From Georhizobium profundi (GTDB lineage: Bacteria > Pseudomonadota > Alphaproteobacteria > Rhizobiales > Rhizobiaceae), in NCBI RefSeq assembly GCF_003952725.1, contig NZ_CP032509.1, positions 1,264,001 to 1,328,000 of the forward strand: 64,000 bases of DNA, written 5' to 3'. Both the position numbers and the translations under genes were made by a program. Positions 9,624-18,882 of the stretch are shown here, piece by piece (within the stretch, counting starts at the first letter, position 1; every line of letters starts with the position of its first letter). Under the pieces are notes generated by a model. The model was not told the origin of the DNA and did no database searches. It saw nothing but the letters and a program-made list of their open reading frames with translations.

Positions 9624-9683
9624 GGTTCGCTATCCCGTTGTCAGTTCGGTTCGGCTTTCTCAAGCCGCGGCGAAGATCGGGCG

Positions 9684-10403
9684 TCAGGGCGCCCAGTAGA
9701 GGTGGATCGGCGCCGGCGCATTGGCGAATACGGCGCGGATCGGCATGTGGTTTGCGTCTTCTCCAGCCAGCGCCTGGTCGAGCACCTGGCGCTTCTCGCC
9801 GCCTTCGATGTGCAGCACCACAAGAGGCGCTTCGACGATGCGCGGCAGCGTCAGCGTCAATCGCGGTTCGCCGGCACCCGGCGCTTCCATCGACAGAACC
9901 GATGTCGGCATGCCGGGGTCGATCGCTTCCGCCAGCCGGTCGCCGTCGGGAAAGAAAGACGCGGTGTGGCCATCTGTTCCAAGCCCCAAGATGGCAACGT
10001 CGATCGGCCGGGGCAAGGCGTCGATCACGCCCGACGCGCGGTCGGCGGCGAGATGAACGTCTGGCGCATCGTTGAACAGCGGCACGAAACGCGCGCGTGC
10101 GGCGCGATCGACCAGCAGGTTTTCCACCACGAGCTTCTGGTTGGATCGCTCGTGCGTTTCGGGCACGAAGCGCTCGTCGATCAGCGTAACGGTGACCTGG
10201 TCCCAGGCGAGTTCCTTGCCGGACAAAGCCTTGAAGAAGGCCTTTGGCGTAGAGCCGCCCGACACCGCGAGCGTCGCGCGGCCCCGAGTGCCGATCGCAG
10301 TGTCTAAGGCTTCCGCGACTGCGTCGGCGAGTGCTTCGGCCAGTTCCGAGCGATCGGCAAATTCGTGGAATTCCGGCGACACTCCCATCGGCTCAATGCT
10401 CAT
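9684..10403 (-). CDS. pgl: 6-phosphogluconolactonase
   Basis: A 239-residue protein of the glucosamine/galactosamine-6-phosphate isomerase fold (SugarP_isomerase) with ATLAVSGGSTPKAFF near the N-terminus, DERFVPETHERSN and ILGLGTDGHTASFFP, the diagnostic blocks of DevB-type lactonases. It hydrolyses 6-phosphogluconolactone made by Zwf. The ATG at 10403 overlaps the end of zwf by 11 bp, which favours coupled translation; in-frame alternatives are 10388 and 10436, none with a clear ribosome-binding site. Confidence 0.93.
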   Translation of the reverse strand: MSIEPMGVSPEFHEFADRSELAEALADAVAEALDTAIGTRGRATLAVSGGSTPKAFFKALSGKELAWDQVTVTLIDERFVPETHERSNQKLVVENLLVDRAARARFVPLFNDAPDVHLAADRASGVIDALPRPIDVAILGLGTDGHTASFFPDGDRLAEAIDPGMPTSVLSMEAPGAGEPRLTLTLPRIVEAPLVVLHIEGGEKRQVLDQALAGEDANHMPIRAVFANAPAPIHLYWAP

Positions 10404-11865
10404 GCCAGGTGCGGCCGTCGCGTTCGATGAGTGCAATCGCCTGACTGGGGCCAGACGTGCCCGCCGTATAGCCCTGAACCTGCTGGCCGGTTTCTTCCCA
10501 GGCCTTCAGGATCGGATCGACCCAGCGCCACGCCGCCTCGACCTCGTCGCGGCGCATGAACAGCGTCTGGTTGTTGCGGATGACGTCGAGGAGCAGCCGC
10601 TCGTAGGCGTCGGGGTTCCGCACATCGAAATTCTCGGCAAAGGTCATGTCCAGCGGCACGTGACGCAGGCGCATGCCGCCCGGGCCCGGATCCTTGATCA
10701 TGATCCACTGCTTGACCGCTTCATCCGGCTGCAGGCGAATAACCAGCTGATTGGCGATGACGCGGCCGGCGCTCTCGTCGAAGATGGAATGCGGGATCGG
10801 TTTGAAGGCGATGACGATTTCGGACGCCCGCTCGGCCATGCGTTTGCCGGTGCGCAGATAGAACGGCACGCCGGCCCAGCGCCAGTTGCCGATTTCGGCC
10901 TTGATGGCGACGAAGGTTTCGGTGTTCGAGGTGCCGCTCTCCAGCTCGTCGAGATAGCCCTTGACCGGCCCGCCTGCCGATGCACCCGCGCGATACTGGC
11001 CGCGAACGGTCATCTGCTGAACATTGCGGCTGGTGATCGGGCGCAGTGCGCGCAGCACTTTCAGCTTTTCATCGCGCACGGCCTCTGCGTCCATGGACGA
11101 CGGCGGCTCCATGGCGACGAGGCAGAGCAACTGCATGATATGGTTCTGCACCATGTCGCGCAGCGCGCCGGCGGTATCGTAATAGCCGGCCCGGCCTTCC
11201 AGCCCGACGCTTTCGGCAACCGTAATCTGCACGTGGTCGATATGCGCGGAATTCCACAGCGGCTCGTAAAGCGCGTTGGCAAAGCGCAGCGCCATCAGGT
11301 TCTGCACCGTCTCCTTGCCGAGATAGTGATCGATGCGGAAGACCTGCTCTTCGCGGAAGACGCTGCCGATCGTGTCGTTCAGCTGCCGCGCCGAGGCGAG
11401 GTCGCGCCCGATGGGCTTTTCCACGACGATGCGTGTCTTGTCGGTGATCAGCCCGTGGTCGCGGATGTGCTGGGAGATATCGCCGAAGAGAGAAGGCGAC
11501 ACGGCGAGATAGAAGGCGCGGATGCGATCTTCACCCTCACTCAACAGTTCCTTGAGATCATCCCATCCCTTGTCGGATTTGGCATCGACCGCGACGTAGA
11601 AGAGGCGCGCGAGGAACTTCTCGACCTCGGCTTCGTCGAGGCCGCCATTGCCGACATGTTCGACCAACGCGGCGCGCGCGAATTCGCGAAATTCGTCATG
11701 GGAAAGCTCGGATCGAGAAGCTCCGATGATGCGGGTCGGCTCGGTCAGCTGGCCCGCTTCCTGGCGGTGGTACAGCGCCGGAAGGAGCTTGCGCTCGGAA
11801 AGGTCGCCCGTACCGCCGAACACGACATAGTCGAAAGGATCGACCGGAATGATCTGGCTGCTCAT
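10393..11865 (-). CDS. zwf: Glucose-6-phosphate 1-dehydrogenase
   Basis: A 490-residue G6PDH. It shows the Rossmann motif FGGTGDLSERKLLPALY, the substrate-binding block RIDHYLGKE with the catalytic His in the adjoining sequence, and EKPIGRDL. It oxidises glucose-6-phosphate to 6-phosphogluconolactone with NAD(P)+. I chose the ATG at 11865 because AGGGA lies about 9 bases upstream; the longer frame would need a TTG at 11883. It heads zwf-pgl-edd. An AT-rich imperfect palindrome at 11901-11920 lies just upstream and may carry the promoter or an operator. Confidence 0.96.
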   Translation of the reverse strand: MSSQIIPVDPFDYVVFGGTGDLSERKLLPALYHRQEAGQLTEPTRIIGASRSELSHDEFREFARAALVEHVGNGGLDEAEVEKFLARLFYVAVDAKSDKGWDDLKELLSEGEDRIRAFYLAVSPSLFGDISQHIRDHGLITDKTRIVVEKPIGRDLASARQLNDTIGSVFREEQVFRIDHYLGKETVQNLMALRFANALYEPLWNSAHIDHVQITVAESVGLEGRAGYYDTAGALRDMVQNHIMQLLCLVAMEPPSSMDAEAVRDEKLKVLRALRPITSRNVQQMTVRGQYRAGASAGGPVKGYLDELESGTSNTETFVAIKAEIGNWRWAGVPFYLRTGKRMAERASEIVIAFKPIPHSIFDESAGRVIANQLVIRLQPDEAVKQWIMIKDPGPGGMRLRHVPLDMTFAENFDVRNPDAYERLLLDVIRNNQTLFMRRDEVEAAWRWVDPILKAWEETGQQVQGYTAGTSGPSQAIALIERDGRTWHEH

Positions 11866-11900
11866 CGCATCAAGTCCCTGCAATCGGTGTCGTCGAGGCT

Positions 11901-11920
11901 TTTAATCTAATCGATTTAAA
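11901..11920. promoter_or_regulatory. AT-rich imperfect palindrome upstream of zwf
   Basis: The stretch at 11901-11920 has TTTAATC on one side and GATTTAAA on the other, an AT-rich island in GC-rich DNA, 36 bp upstream of the zwf ATG. It could be an operator (for example of an RpiR/HexR- or LacI-type regulator) or the promoter itself. No regulator can be named from sequence alone. Confidence 0.4.
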
Positions 11921-11953
11921 AAGGCCATAGCATGGCGACGATTTTGGCTGGCC

Positions 11954-13255
11954 TCAGATGCGATCACGCAGCGAAAACCATGTCATCGCCAGAAAAAGAA
12001 GCGGTTGACGCAAGCGCGTTCCGCCGGGGAAAGCTGGGATCTTGAGGCGCTCGAATTGGGCAAGCCGGCTGCGGTCGCCGAGCACCGCATCGGCATAAAG
12101 CTTGCCGCAATAGTTCGACAGTTTCACCCCATGGCCCGAATAGCCGCCGATCGTGATGACATGCGGCATCACTTCGCGCACGAAGGGCTGGCGCGGCATG
12201 GTGATCGCGACCGACCCGCCCCAAGCATGTGTGATGTCGATATCGCCGAGCTCCGGGTAGATTTCGGCGATCTGCTTGCGGATGTGCGACTTGATGTCGG
12301 TGGGGCTTTCCGACGTATAAGCCTCGCGCCCGCCGAAGAGCAGCCGTCCATCGAGGCTTTTGCGGAAGTAGCGCACCACGAAGCGACTGTCGTCCACCGC
12401 TTCGCCACCCGGAATGATTGTCGGCGCGTCGATCGGCACGGTCGCGCCGATGAAGGAGCGGATCGGCATCACATGCGCAGCCGTCACCGGCTCGAGATCG
12501 CCGATATGAGCGTTGCAGGCGAGAAGCGCGTGGTTTGCGGTGATCGTGCCGCGGTCGGTTGTGACGGTGACGCGACCGTTGGCGCTGGCGATGCCCGTCG
12601 CGCCCGTATTCTCGTAGAGTTGCGCGCCTGCGGTATCGGTCGCGCGTGCCAGCCCTGCGACGAGCTTCATCGGGTGGATGTGGCCGGTGCCCATGTCGCG
12701 CATGCCGCCGAAGAAGCGCGTCGACCCGAGGCGCTCCGCGGTCTCGGCGGCATCCATGAAGGTCGCCTGGGTGTAACCGTAGCGCTCGGTTAGAATGTCG
12801 ACATAGGAACGGAAGTCATCGATATAGCGCTTCTTGTGCGCCACCGAGAGCTGGCCTTGCCGAAACTCCATGTCGATGCCGAGGCGCTCGGCGAAGTCGA
12901 TCAGATAGCGCTTGCCGTCCTCGGCGAGATCGAACAGCGCTTTGGATGTCTCAAGCCCGTATTGTGCTTCAAGCGCGGTGACGTCTTCACGCTGTCCGGT
13001 GCCGATCTGGCCGCCATTGCGCCCGGAGGCGCCGTCGCCAAAACGTGCGGCGTCGATCAGCACCACATCGACGCCGGCGATCGCCAGATTATAGGCCGCC
13101 TGCAAGCCGGTAAAACCGCCACCGACAATGACGACATCGGCCTGTCGCGAGCTATCGAGAGGTTCAAAGCTTGGCCGCTCGGCAAGCGCATCCTCGTACC
13201 AGGAGATGCCGGGCGAGATGGGGCTTTGGTAGGCGATGGGATGCTCCGTCATCAT
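11954..13255 (-). CDS. FAD-dependent oxidoreductase, gamma-glutamylputrescine oxidase-like
   Basis: A 433-residue DAO-superfamily flavoprotein. The dinucleotide-binding motif DVVIVGGGFTGLQAAYNLA lies near residues 40-58, and the C-terminal FAD block THAWGGSVAITMPRQPFV followed by GGYSGHGVKLSNYCG is typical of PuuB-like gamma-glutamylputrescine oxidases and related glycine/D-amino-acid oxidases. The start is the ATG at 13255 (a second ATG follows at 13252); upstream sequence in the same frame is low-complexity and unlike the family. The neighbouring glutamine-synthetase-like gene on the same strand supports a role in the gamma-glutamylated putrescine pathway; the substrate remains inferred. 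Confidence 0.85.
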   Translation of the reverse strand: MMTEHPIAYQSPISPGISWYEDALAERPSFEPLDSSRQADVVIVGGGFTGLQAAYNLAIAGVDVVLIDAARFGDGASGRNGGQIGTGQREDVTALEAQYGLETSKALFDLAEDGKRYLIDFAERLGIDMEFRQGQLSVAHKKRYIDDFRSYVDILTERYGYTQATFMDAAETAERLGSTRFFGGMRDMGTGHIHPMKLVAGLARATDTAGAQLYENTGATGIASANGRVTVTTDRGTITANHALLACNAHIGDLEPVTAAHVMPIRSFIGATVPIDAPTIIPGGEAVDDSRFVVRYFRKSLDGRLLFGGREAYTSESPTDIKSHIRKQIAEIYPELGDIDITHAWGGSVAITMPRQPFVREVMPHVITIGGYSGHGVKLSNYCGKLYADAVLGDRSRLAQFERLKIPAFPGGTRLRQPLLFLAMTWFSLRDRI

Positions 13256-13375
13256 GTGGTGGCTTCGCGCCGTCTGATCAGCGCAATTTCGCTTATGCTC
13301 GAATCGCTCAATTGCCCTGCATTTTTTTTTCGCGTTTCCGAACGGTGAACCGGTCTCCACTTCACCTGGAAATGC

Positions 13376-14815
13376 TCAGACGTTCAGCAGGAGATATTCA
13401 CGCTCCCACGGGCTGATGACCTGCATGAAGGTTTCGAATTCGCCACGCTTCAGCCCGCAATAGGTGGCGATGAAATCCGCGCCGAACACATCCTGGAATG
13501 CGGGTTCGCTTTCGAGCAGCGATACGGCTTCCAGAAGGCCGCGGGGGAGATCGACCGTCGTGCCCTCATTGGCAGTATGGGCCGTCGGTGCCGAAGGCTT
13601 CACCCCGCGCACCATGCCGAGATAGCCGCAGGCGAGCGACGCGGCGAGTGCCAGATAGGGGTTCGTATCCGAGGAGGGGAGGCGATTTTCCACGCGCCGT
13701 GCGCTTGGGTCGGAACTCGGCACGCGGAAGGCGGTGGTGCGGTTGTCGTAGCCCCACGCATTGTTGACGGGGCAGGCCATGTCCGGCGTCAGTCGGCGAT
13801 AGGAGTTCACGTAAGGCGCCATCATGACCAGCGCCTTCGGCACGAAATGCTGCATGCCGCCGATGAAGGAGAAGAACTCCTGCGAGGCTTCGCCCTTCTC
13901 GTCTGCAAAGATGTTGCGCCCGGTCTGAAGATCGACCACCGATTGGTGGATATGCATCGCCGAACCCGCCTGGCCCTGCATCGGCTTGGCCATGAAGGTC
14001 GCGTACATGTTGTGGTTCAGCGCCGCCTCGCGCAGCGTGCGCTTGAAGAGAAAGACCTGATCGGCAAGCTCGATCGGATCGCCATGGCGCAGGTTGATTT
14101 CAAGCTGTGCCGGACCCTCTTCGTGGATCAGCGTATCGATCTCCAGGCCCTGCGCTTCGGAGAAATGATAGATGTCGTCGATCAGTTCGTCGAACTCGTT
14201 GACGCCGGCGATCGAATAGGACTGGCCACCGGCGATGGTGCGGCCCGATCGGCCTTTCGGCGGCTGCAGCGGGTAATCCGGATCGTCGTTCTTTGCGACC
14301 AGATAGAATTCGATCTCGGGCGCGACGACTGGCTGCCAGCCGCGCTCGCGGTAGAGACTGACCACGCGCTTCAACACATTGCGCGGCGTATAGCCGACCT
14401 CGTTCCCTTGGGTGTCGACGATGTCGCAAACGACCTGCGCCGTCGGGTCGGTTTCCCACGGAACGACGGACAGCGTCGACAGGTCCGGCACGAGCTTCAA
14501 GTCGCCATCGGTTGGGTCATAACGGAAGTCACCCGTTTCCTCTGGATACTCGCCAGAGATGGTATGTCGGAACAGGGCCGAGGGCAGCGACAGTGACGTG
14601 TTGGACGTGAATTTCGACGTCGGCATCATCTTGCCGCGTGGCACACCGGCAATGTCGGGCGTGATGCATTCGATATCTTCGATCCCACGCCACTTCAGCC
14701 ATTCGCTGGCTTGCTTCCAGTCTTTCACACCACGCTTCTGGTCAATGAAGGCTGGCCGTTTGCGAGGACGTTCCGTCCGTGCTGCACCCGGATGAAGTTC
14801 GATTCTGGAAGGCAT
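13376..14815 (-). CDS. Glutamine synthetase family protein, gamma-glutamylputrescine synthetase-like
   Basis: A 479-residue GS-family ligase. The catalytic-domain blocks are clear: EEGPAQLEINLRHGDP, GSAMHIHQSV and the C-terminal YDNRTTAFRVPSSDPSARRVE followed by DTNPYLALAA. It ends MQVISPWEREYLLLNV and has no obvious GlnA adenylylation motif. An ATP-dependent ligation of glutamate to putrescine or another amine is most likely, because the next gene downstream is a PuuB-like oxidase. I used the ATG at 14815; the codon before it in frame is a TTG. Both genes may feed on polyamines imported by the transporter at 23640-27669. Confidence 0.87.
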   Translation of the reverse strand: MPSRIELHPGAARTERPRKRPAFIDQKRGVKDWKQASEWLKWRGIEDIECITPDIAGVPRGKMMPTSKFTSNTSLSLPSALFRHTISGEYPEETGDFRYDPTDGDLKLVPDLSTLSVVPWETDPTAQVVCDIVDTQGNEVGYTPRNVLKRVVSLYRERGWQPVVAPEIEFYLVAKNDDPDYPLQPPKGRSGRTIAGGQSYSIAGVNEFDELIDDIYHFSEAQGLEIDTLIHEEGPAQLEINLRHGDPIELADQVFLFKRTLREAALNHNMYATFMAKPMQGQAGSAMHIHQSVVDLQTGRNIFADEKGEASQEFFSFIGGMQHFVPKALVMMAPYVNSYRRLTPDMACPVNNAWGYDNRTTAFRVPSSDPSARRVENRLPSSDTNPYLALAASLACGYLGMVRGVKPSAPTAHTANEGTTVDLPRGLLEAVSLLESEPAFQDVFGADFIATYCGLKRGEFETFMQVISPWEREYLLLNV

Positions 14816-14992
14816 CAATCACCGTTTCAGTTTATGTCGATATGAGCATAGACCGGTGAAGTGACGGACGAAAGTCCTTGTGTCATCGCCTTCCCGATCG
14901 TTGCAGGTCGCGTCGATCGATCACGCGGCTGGATCAAATGCGGTGTTTGCGCGTTAATCCGGTCATCACGGGCAAGCAAAAGGATCACCTCC

Positions 14993-15079
14993 ATGCTGAA
15001 ATTCATCGGCGGTACTGTCGGCGTCATTTTCCTGATTGGGCTTCTGGTCGTCATCGGTCTTCTCAGCCTCATCTTCTGA
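14993..15079 (+). CDS. 28-residue hydrophobic membrane peptide
   Basis: ATG at 14993 behind AAAGGATCACCTCC encodes MLKFIGGTVGVIFLIGLLVV plus eight more residues, essentially one transmembrane helix with a positive N-terminus. A strong hairpin follows the stop, so the peptide would have its own short transcript. I recognise no named family. The support is the ribosome-binding site, the membrane-helix composition and the following hairpin. Confidence 0.45.
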   Translation: MLKFIGGTVGVIFLIGLLVVIGLLSLIF

Positions 15080-15110
15080 GCCTTGACCAAACATCTTGCG
15101 ACCCTAACGT

Positions 15111-15162
15111 GGGGCCGCAATGCCAAAGTCTACCGGCCCGTGTATTTTCGGGCCGGAGCCCC
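15111..15162 (+). terminator. GC-rich hairpin after the small membrane peptide gene
   Basis: CCGGCCCG (15133-15140) pairs with CGGGCCGG (15149-15156), and outer arms GGGGC (15111-15115) and GCCCC (15158-15162) can extend it. The T-run is poor, so termination strength is uncertain. Confidence 0.5.
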
Positions 15163-15378
15163 TAAATTTCTACTGAAAACGCGATCTCTCGCCTACACTT
15201 GTTAAGTCTTCGGCAAGCAGCGTTCCTCATCAGTTGTTGGAGGCTGCTGCGAGATTAGCTCTCGCGCCGACATGACGTCCCAGGCCGCGCCATCATGGGC
15301 ATGTATAGTTGTCTGTGGGTGTGCAGTTTTCATCAATTCCACCTTGATTGATGCGCACCGGGTCAAAGGGGTGTGGGA

Positions 15379-15978
15379 ATGTCGTTGCTCGCCATGAGCA
15401 GGGTTGCAGTGTACGCGGCGCTTTGGGGGGCTGCTTTTGCGCCCTTGTCCCAGGCATCCGCCAACGGAATTAATCACCGAGAGGCGGTCAAAGCATATTT
15501 TCAAGACAATCTGGCCGAGTGGGTCAAAAGCCCCGAGATCATCGAGGCCGTGCGCGCGCAAAATGGCGCGACAGCCGCATGGACGCAGGCTGAAATAGAT
15601 GCCGCGGACGCCGAATGGCGCGTTGAAGTTGGTCAGATCCAGCGTCCTCAGATCGACGCCATGATTCAGAATTCCGTCTCGCAATTTCTGCGTCAGAAAC
15701 AGTCTGCCGCCGACTGGATGATCGTCGAGATCATCGTGATGGATGGCAGGGGCCTCAATGTCGGCGTCAGCACGCCGACGTCGGATTACTGGCAAGGCGA
15801 CGAAGCCAAGTTCCAGAAGACGTTTCTTCAGCCGGAAGCCGGCCTTTTCATCGACGACATCGAATACGAGCCCGATACGCACCTCGTTCTCAGTCAGGCG
15901 AACAGCGCAATTATCGATCCAGACACCGGCGAACCCATTGGAGCGCTCACGGTCTCTTTGAACCTGAACAAGCTCTGA
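15379..15978 (+). CDS. Exported periplasmic sensor-like protein linked to the chemoreceptor
   Basis: A 199-residue protein with a Sec signal peptide (about residues 1-28, ending near SQASA) and no other membrane helix. The mature part (EAVKAYFQDNLAEWVKSPEI, then DWMIVEIIVMDGRGLNVGVS and DIDTGEPIGALTV-like ending) resembles stand-alone PDC/Cache-type sensing modules: a helical N-terminus followed by a sheet domain ending in a phrase about a shared property of ligand sensors. It lies 21 bp upstream of an MCP on the same strand and is likely co-transcribed. I infer that it binds a ligand and reports to the receptor. ATG 15379 was preferred over an in-frame GTG at 15373. Confidence 0.7.
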   Translation: MSLLAMSRVAVYAALWGAAFAPLSQASANGINHREAVKAYFQDNLAEWVKSPEIIEAVRAQNGATAAWTQAEIDAADAEWRVEVGQIQRPQIDAMIQNSVSQFLRQKQSAADWMIVEIIVMDGRGLNVGVSTPTSDYWQGDEAKFQKTFLQPEAGLFIDDIEYEPDTHLVLSQANSAIIDPDTGEPIGALTVSLNLNKL

Positions 15979-15999
15979 TCGCGCCAAAGGACAAACAAC

Positions 16000-18009
16000 A
16001 TGAAAGCTAACGTTTCCAAACCCGGTACGGTTGGTTTCCTCGGTCGGCTCTCGCTCACCACAAAACTTGCCGCGGTCATCATCGTTGTCAATCTCATCGG
16101 GCTCGGCGCCACGGTCTGGTGGCTTTATCAATCGGCCGAACACACGCTGCGCCAGGACGCATTCGCCAACTGGAGCCGTGAGGTGAAGGAAGTCGGCATG
16201 GTTGCAGCCGGCGGCGTGAAATGGAACGTGCCGGAAGCGATCGAAGATGCCTACAAGGGCTACACAACCTCCGACGAGCACGACCTGGTGCAGATCATCG
16301 TCTACAATGCGGCTGGTGCCGAAATGACTGCCTGGACACGCTCCGGTGCGGATGGCGCTGCAGCGCGCCGCGACATCGAAGCGATGATGGCGACACCGCC
16401 GCAAAATTCGGTCATCAACGACCTCCCGCTCGGTGACGGCAAGGTTACGATCATCGCGCCGCTGGAGCCGGACAGCGAAGGCAATCCGCGCGGTCATATC
16501 GCCACCGTCTGGAGCACGGCAAGCCTTCACGCAACGAGCGTTGCTTTCGGTCTGCAGACACTTGCCGTTCAGGGCGTCTCGATCCTCATCGTCGTCGGGC
16601 TCTTCCTGCTTGCGCTTCGGACCATCGTCACGCGTCCGCTCGGCGACCTCACGGCGCGCATCAAGCGGCTGGATGAAGGCGATCTCGAAACAGGCGTTCC
16701 GCACCGTGCCCGCACCGACACGGTCGGCGTGGTCGCCAATGCGCTGGAGTCTTTCCGCATCTCCGCCATGGAAAAGCGCGAAGCAGAGCTGGAAGCAACG
16801 CGCCAGCGCGCGGCCTTCGAGGCTGAGCGTGAACGCAACGAAACCGAGACGCTTCGCACGGCCAAGGCCCGCGAAGAGGCGATGGAAACGGTCGGTGATG
16901 CGCTGCGTCGCCTGGCACAGGGCGATCTCACCGTCCAGATCGAACAGATCGACCACGCATTTGCCTCGCTGCAGGAAGACTTCAATGCAGCGGTGAAATC
17001 GCTCGGCGAAACTTTGTCCGACATTACGGATGCCACGCAGTCGGTCAGCGGCAGCTCCGGTGAAATCGCAAAGGCGGCAGACGATCTGTCGCGTCGTACC
17101 GAGCAGCAGGCAGCGTCGCTTGAAGAAACCGCAGCGGCGCTCGACCAGATCACGCAGACGGTACGCGCCAGCGCTCAACGCGCCGAAGAAGCCGACCGCA
17201 TGGTCGTTGACGCAACGACGGGAGCTCGCAATTCCCGTGCAGTGGTCGGCGATGCCATCACGGCGATGGAGCGGATCGAGACATCGTCGACGCAGATCAG
17301 CCAGATCATCGGCGTCATCGACGATATCGCCTTCCAGACCAACCTGCTGGCGCTCAACGCCGGTGTCGAGGCGGCGCGCGCCGGTGAAGCGGGCAAGGGC
17401 TTCGCCGTCGTTGCCCAGGAAGTTCGCGAGCTTGCCCAGCGTTCGGCCGCGGCCGCGAAGGAGATCAAGGACCTCATCCGCAAGTCGGGCGAGGAAGTCG
17501 GCATGGGGGTCGCGCATGTCAACAAGACCGGCGCGTCGCTCGAGCAGATCGAACGGCACGTGCACATGATCAAGGACCATATCGCAGCCATCGTCACGTC
17601 GGCGCGCGAGCAGTCCGCCGGTCTCCAGGAGATCAACACCGCCGTCAACCAGATGGACCAGGTGACCCAGCAGAACGCCGCCATGGTCGAGCAGACCAAT
17701 GCCGCCTGTGTGAGCCTCGAGGAACAGGCACAGTCGCTGCGGGGTCTGGTCGGCCGCTTCGAAATGGCGGGCCGTGGATCTATGGTTTCGCAGGGCTATG
17801 AGCGCAGGGCTGCAAGTGCCGCGTCGTCGGCTCCCGTCTCGCGCCGGTCCACTGCACCTGTTCCAGTCCGGGCCAACGGCGCTACCGGCGCGACGCGGGA
17901 ATCTCCCGCTAGGGCGCTTGGGCGCAAGCTGGCCGGTGCCTTCGGCGGCGGTGGTACGGCCGCAGCTGCGGCAGCATCCACGGAGGAGGATGGCTGGACC
18001 GAGTTCTGA
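16000..18009 (+). CDS. Methyl-accepting chemotaxis protein
   Basis: A 669-residue transmembrane chemoreceptor. Membrane helix 1 spans about residues 22-44, the periplasmic domain about 45-180 and helix 2 about 186-207. HAMP follows (TRPLGDLTARIKRLDEGDLE), then the cytoplasmic signalling domain with the conserved hairpin tip DDIAFQTNLLALNAGVEAAR. The C-terminus is a variable linker that ends in GWTEF, the x-W-x-x-F pentapeptide by which receptors tether CheR/CheB. Regions of Glu/Gln-rich helices near LEETAAALDQIT are plausible methylation sites. Partner: the periplasmic protein encoded immediately upstream. Ligand unknown. Confidence 0.95.
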   Translation: MKANVSKPGTVGFLGRLSLTTKLAAVIIVVNLIGLGATVWWLYQSAEHTLRQDAFANWSREVKEVGMVAAGGVKWNVPEAIEDAYKGYTTSDEHDLVQIIVYNAAGAEMTAWTRSGADGAAARRDIEAMMATPPQNSVINDLPLGDGKVTIIAPLEPDSEGNPRGHIATVWSTASLHATSVAFGLQTLAVQGVSILIVVGLFLLALRTIVTRPLGDLTARIKRLDEGDLETGVPHRARTDTVGVVANALESFRISAMEKREAELEATRQRAAFEAERERNETETLRTAKAREEAMETVGDALRRLAQGDLTVQIEQIDHAFASLQEDFNAAVKSLGETLSDITDATQSVSGSSGEIAKAADDLSRRTEQQAASLEETAAALDQITQTVRASAQRAEEADRMVVDATTGARNSRAVVGDAITAMERIETSSTQISQIIGVIDDIAFQTNLLALNAGVEAARAGEAGKGFAVVAQEVRELAQRSAAAAKEIKDLIRKSGEEVGMGVAHVNKTGASLEQIERHVHMIKDHIAAIVTSAREQSAGLQEINTAVNQMDQVTQQNAAMVEQTNAACVSLEEQAQSLRGLVGRFEMAGRGSMVSQGYERRAASAASSAPVSRRSTAPVPVRANGATGATRESPARALGRKLAGAFGGGGTAAAAAASTEEDGWTEF

Positions 18010-18035
18010 TCCCGCCACTTCGAGTGTAAATTCAA

Positions 18036-18066
18036 AGACGCCGGCGCCAAAATTGCGCCGGCGTCT
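18036..18066 (+). terminator. Hairpin after the chemoreceptor gene
   Basis: AGACGCCGGCGC (18036-18047) pairs perfectly with GCGCCGGCGTCT (18055-18066) around a 7-base loop, 26 bp after the MCP stop. The T-tract is weak, but the 12-bp GC stem makes termination or 3' end protection likely. Confidence 0.7.
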
Positions 18067-18132
18067 GCCGTTTGAGGCGCGGCGGAACCGTTCAACATTC
18101 CATCCGTTCCAACGGATCGATTAGGGGCAACC

Positions 18133-18882
18133 ATGCGACTGACAGAATTGCGTTCGGCAGTAACCTTGAAGGCTTTGTGGCCCATCGCCCTTTTGGCGGT
18201 GCTTGGCGCCGGCTTGTTTGTCTTTCTCGAGCTTGCCGAAGAGATCATGGAAGGCGAGGGGCTCGATTTCGACGAAAGCCTTCTACTGGCTTTGCGCAAT
18301 CCTGCCGATACCAGCGATCCACTCGGTCCGCCCTGGCTTGAAGAGACAGCGCTGGAGCTGACTGCCTTGGGCGGCTATCCGATCATAGGGCTGCTCACAC
18401 TTGCCGTTGCTGGCTATCTTGGTGTCGCAACGAGGCGCTGGGCTGCGTTCTACGTCCTCTTTTCCGTCGCCGGCGGCGCGATCCTTTCCACCGTGCTCAA
18501 GGCATTCTTCGAGCGGCCGCGGCCGGATATTGTCGAGCAACTGGATGTCATCCACACGGCGAGCTTCCCGAGCGGCCATGCGATGGTCGGGACTGTCACC
18601 TATCTCACGCTCGGCGCGCTGCTGATCCGTTATGCGCGCAGCCGTGCAGAGGTGATCTATGTCGCAACCGTCGTCTTCATCATCACCGTCACGATAGGGC
18701 TGACGCGCGTCTATCTCGGTGTCCACTGGCCGAGCGACGTTATTGCGGGATGGGCACTCGGATTGTCCTGGGCATCGATCGTCTGGTGCGCAATCGCATT
18801 GATCGAAAATCGTGCACGGCTTGCCGAACTCGGCGTTCAGGCCCGTGGCTATCTTCACCGCAACGACAAGGCCCCACTTTAA
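18133..18882 (+). CDS. PAP2-family membrane phosphatase
   Basis: A 249-residue integral-membrane phosphatase with about six hydrophobic helices. The three phosphatase motifs are intact: KAFFERPRPD (KxxxxxxRP), SFPSGHAM (PSGH) and TRVYLGVHWPSDVIAG (SRxxxxxHxxxD-type). It would dephosphorylate lipid phosphates such as undecaprenyl pyrophosphate or phosphatidic acid at the outer face of the inner membrane. The stop codon overlaps the next start (TAATG), so it heads a three-gene membrane operon. Substrate unknown. Confidence 0.9.
   Translation: MRLTELRSAVTLKALWPIALLAVLGAGLFVFLELAEEIMEGEGLDFDESLLLALRNPADTSDPLGPPWLEETALELTALGGYPIIGLLTLAVAGYLGVATRRWAAFYVLFSVAGGAILSTVLKAFFERPRPDIVEQLDVIHTASFPSGHAMVGTVTYLTLGALLIRYARSRAEVIYVATVVFIITVTIGLTRVYLGVHWPSDVIAGWALGLSWASIVWCAIALIENRARLAELGVQARGYLHRNDKAPL

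Noticed and set aside
10072..11910. 612-codon plus-strand frame opposite pgl/zwf
   Set aside because: Shadow of two recognised enzymes; composition is not protein-like.
15202..18018. 938-codon open frame on the minus strand opposite the sensor and chemoreceptor genes
   Set aside because: It is the antisense shadow of two well-supported genes, rich in Arg/His/Asp and without known motifs; long antisense frames are common in high-GC DNA.
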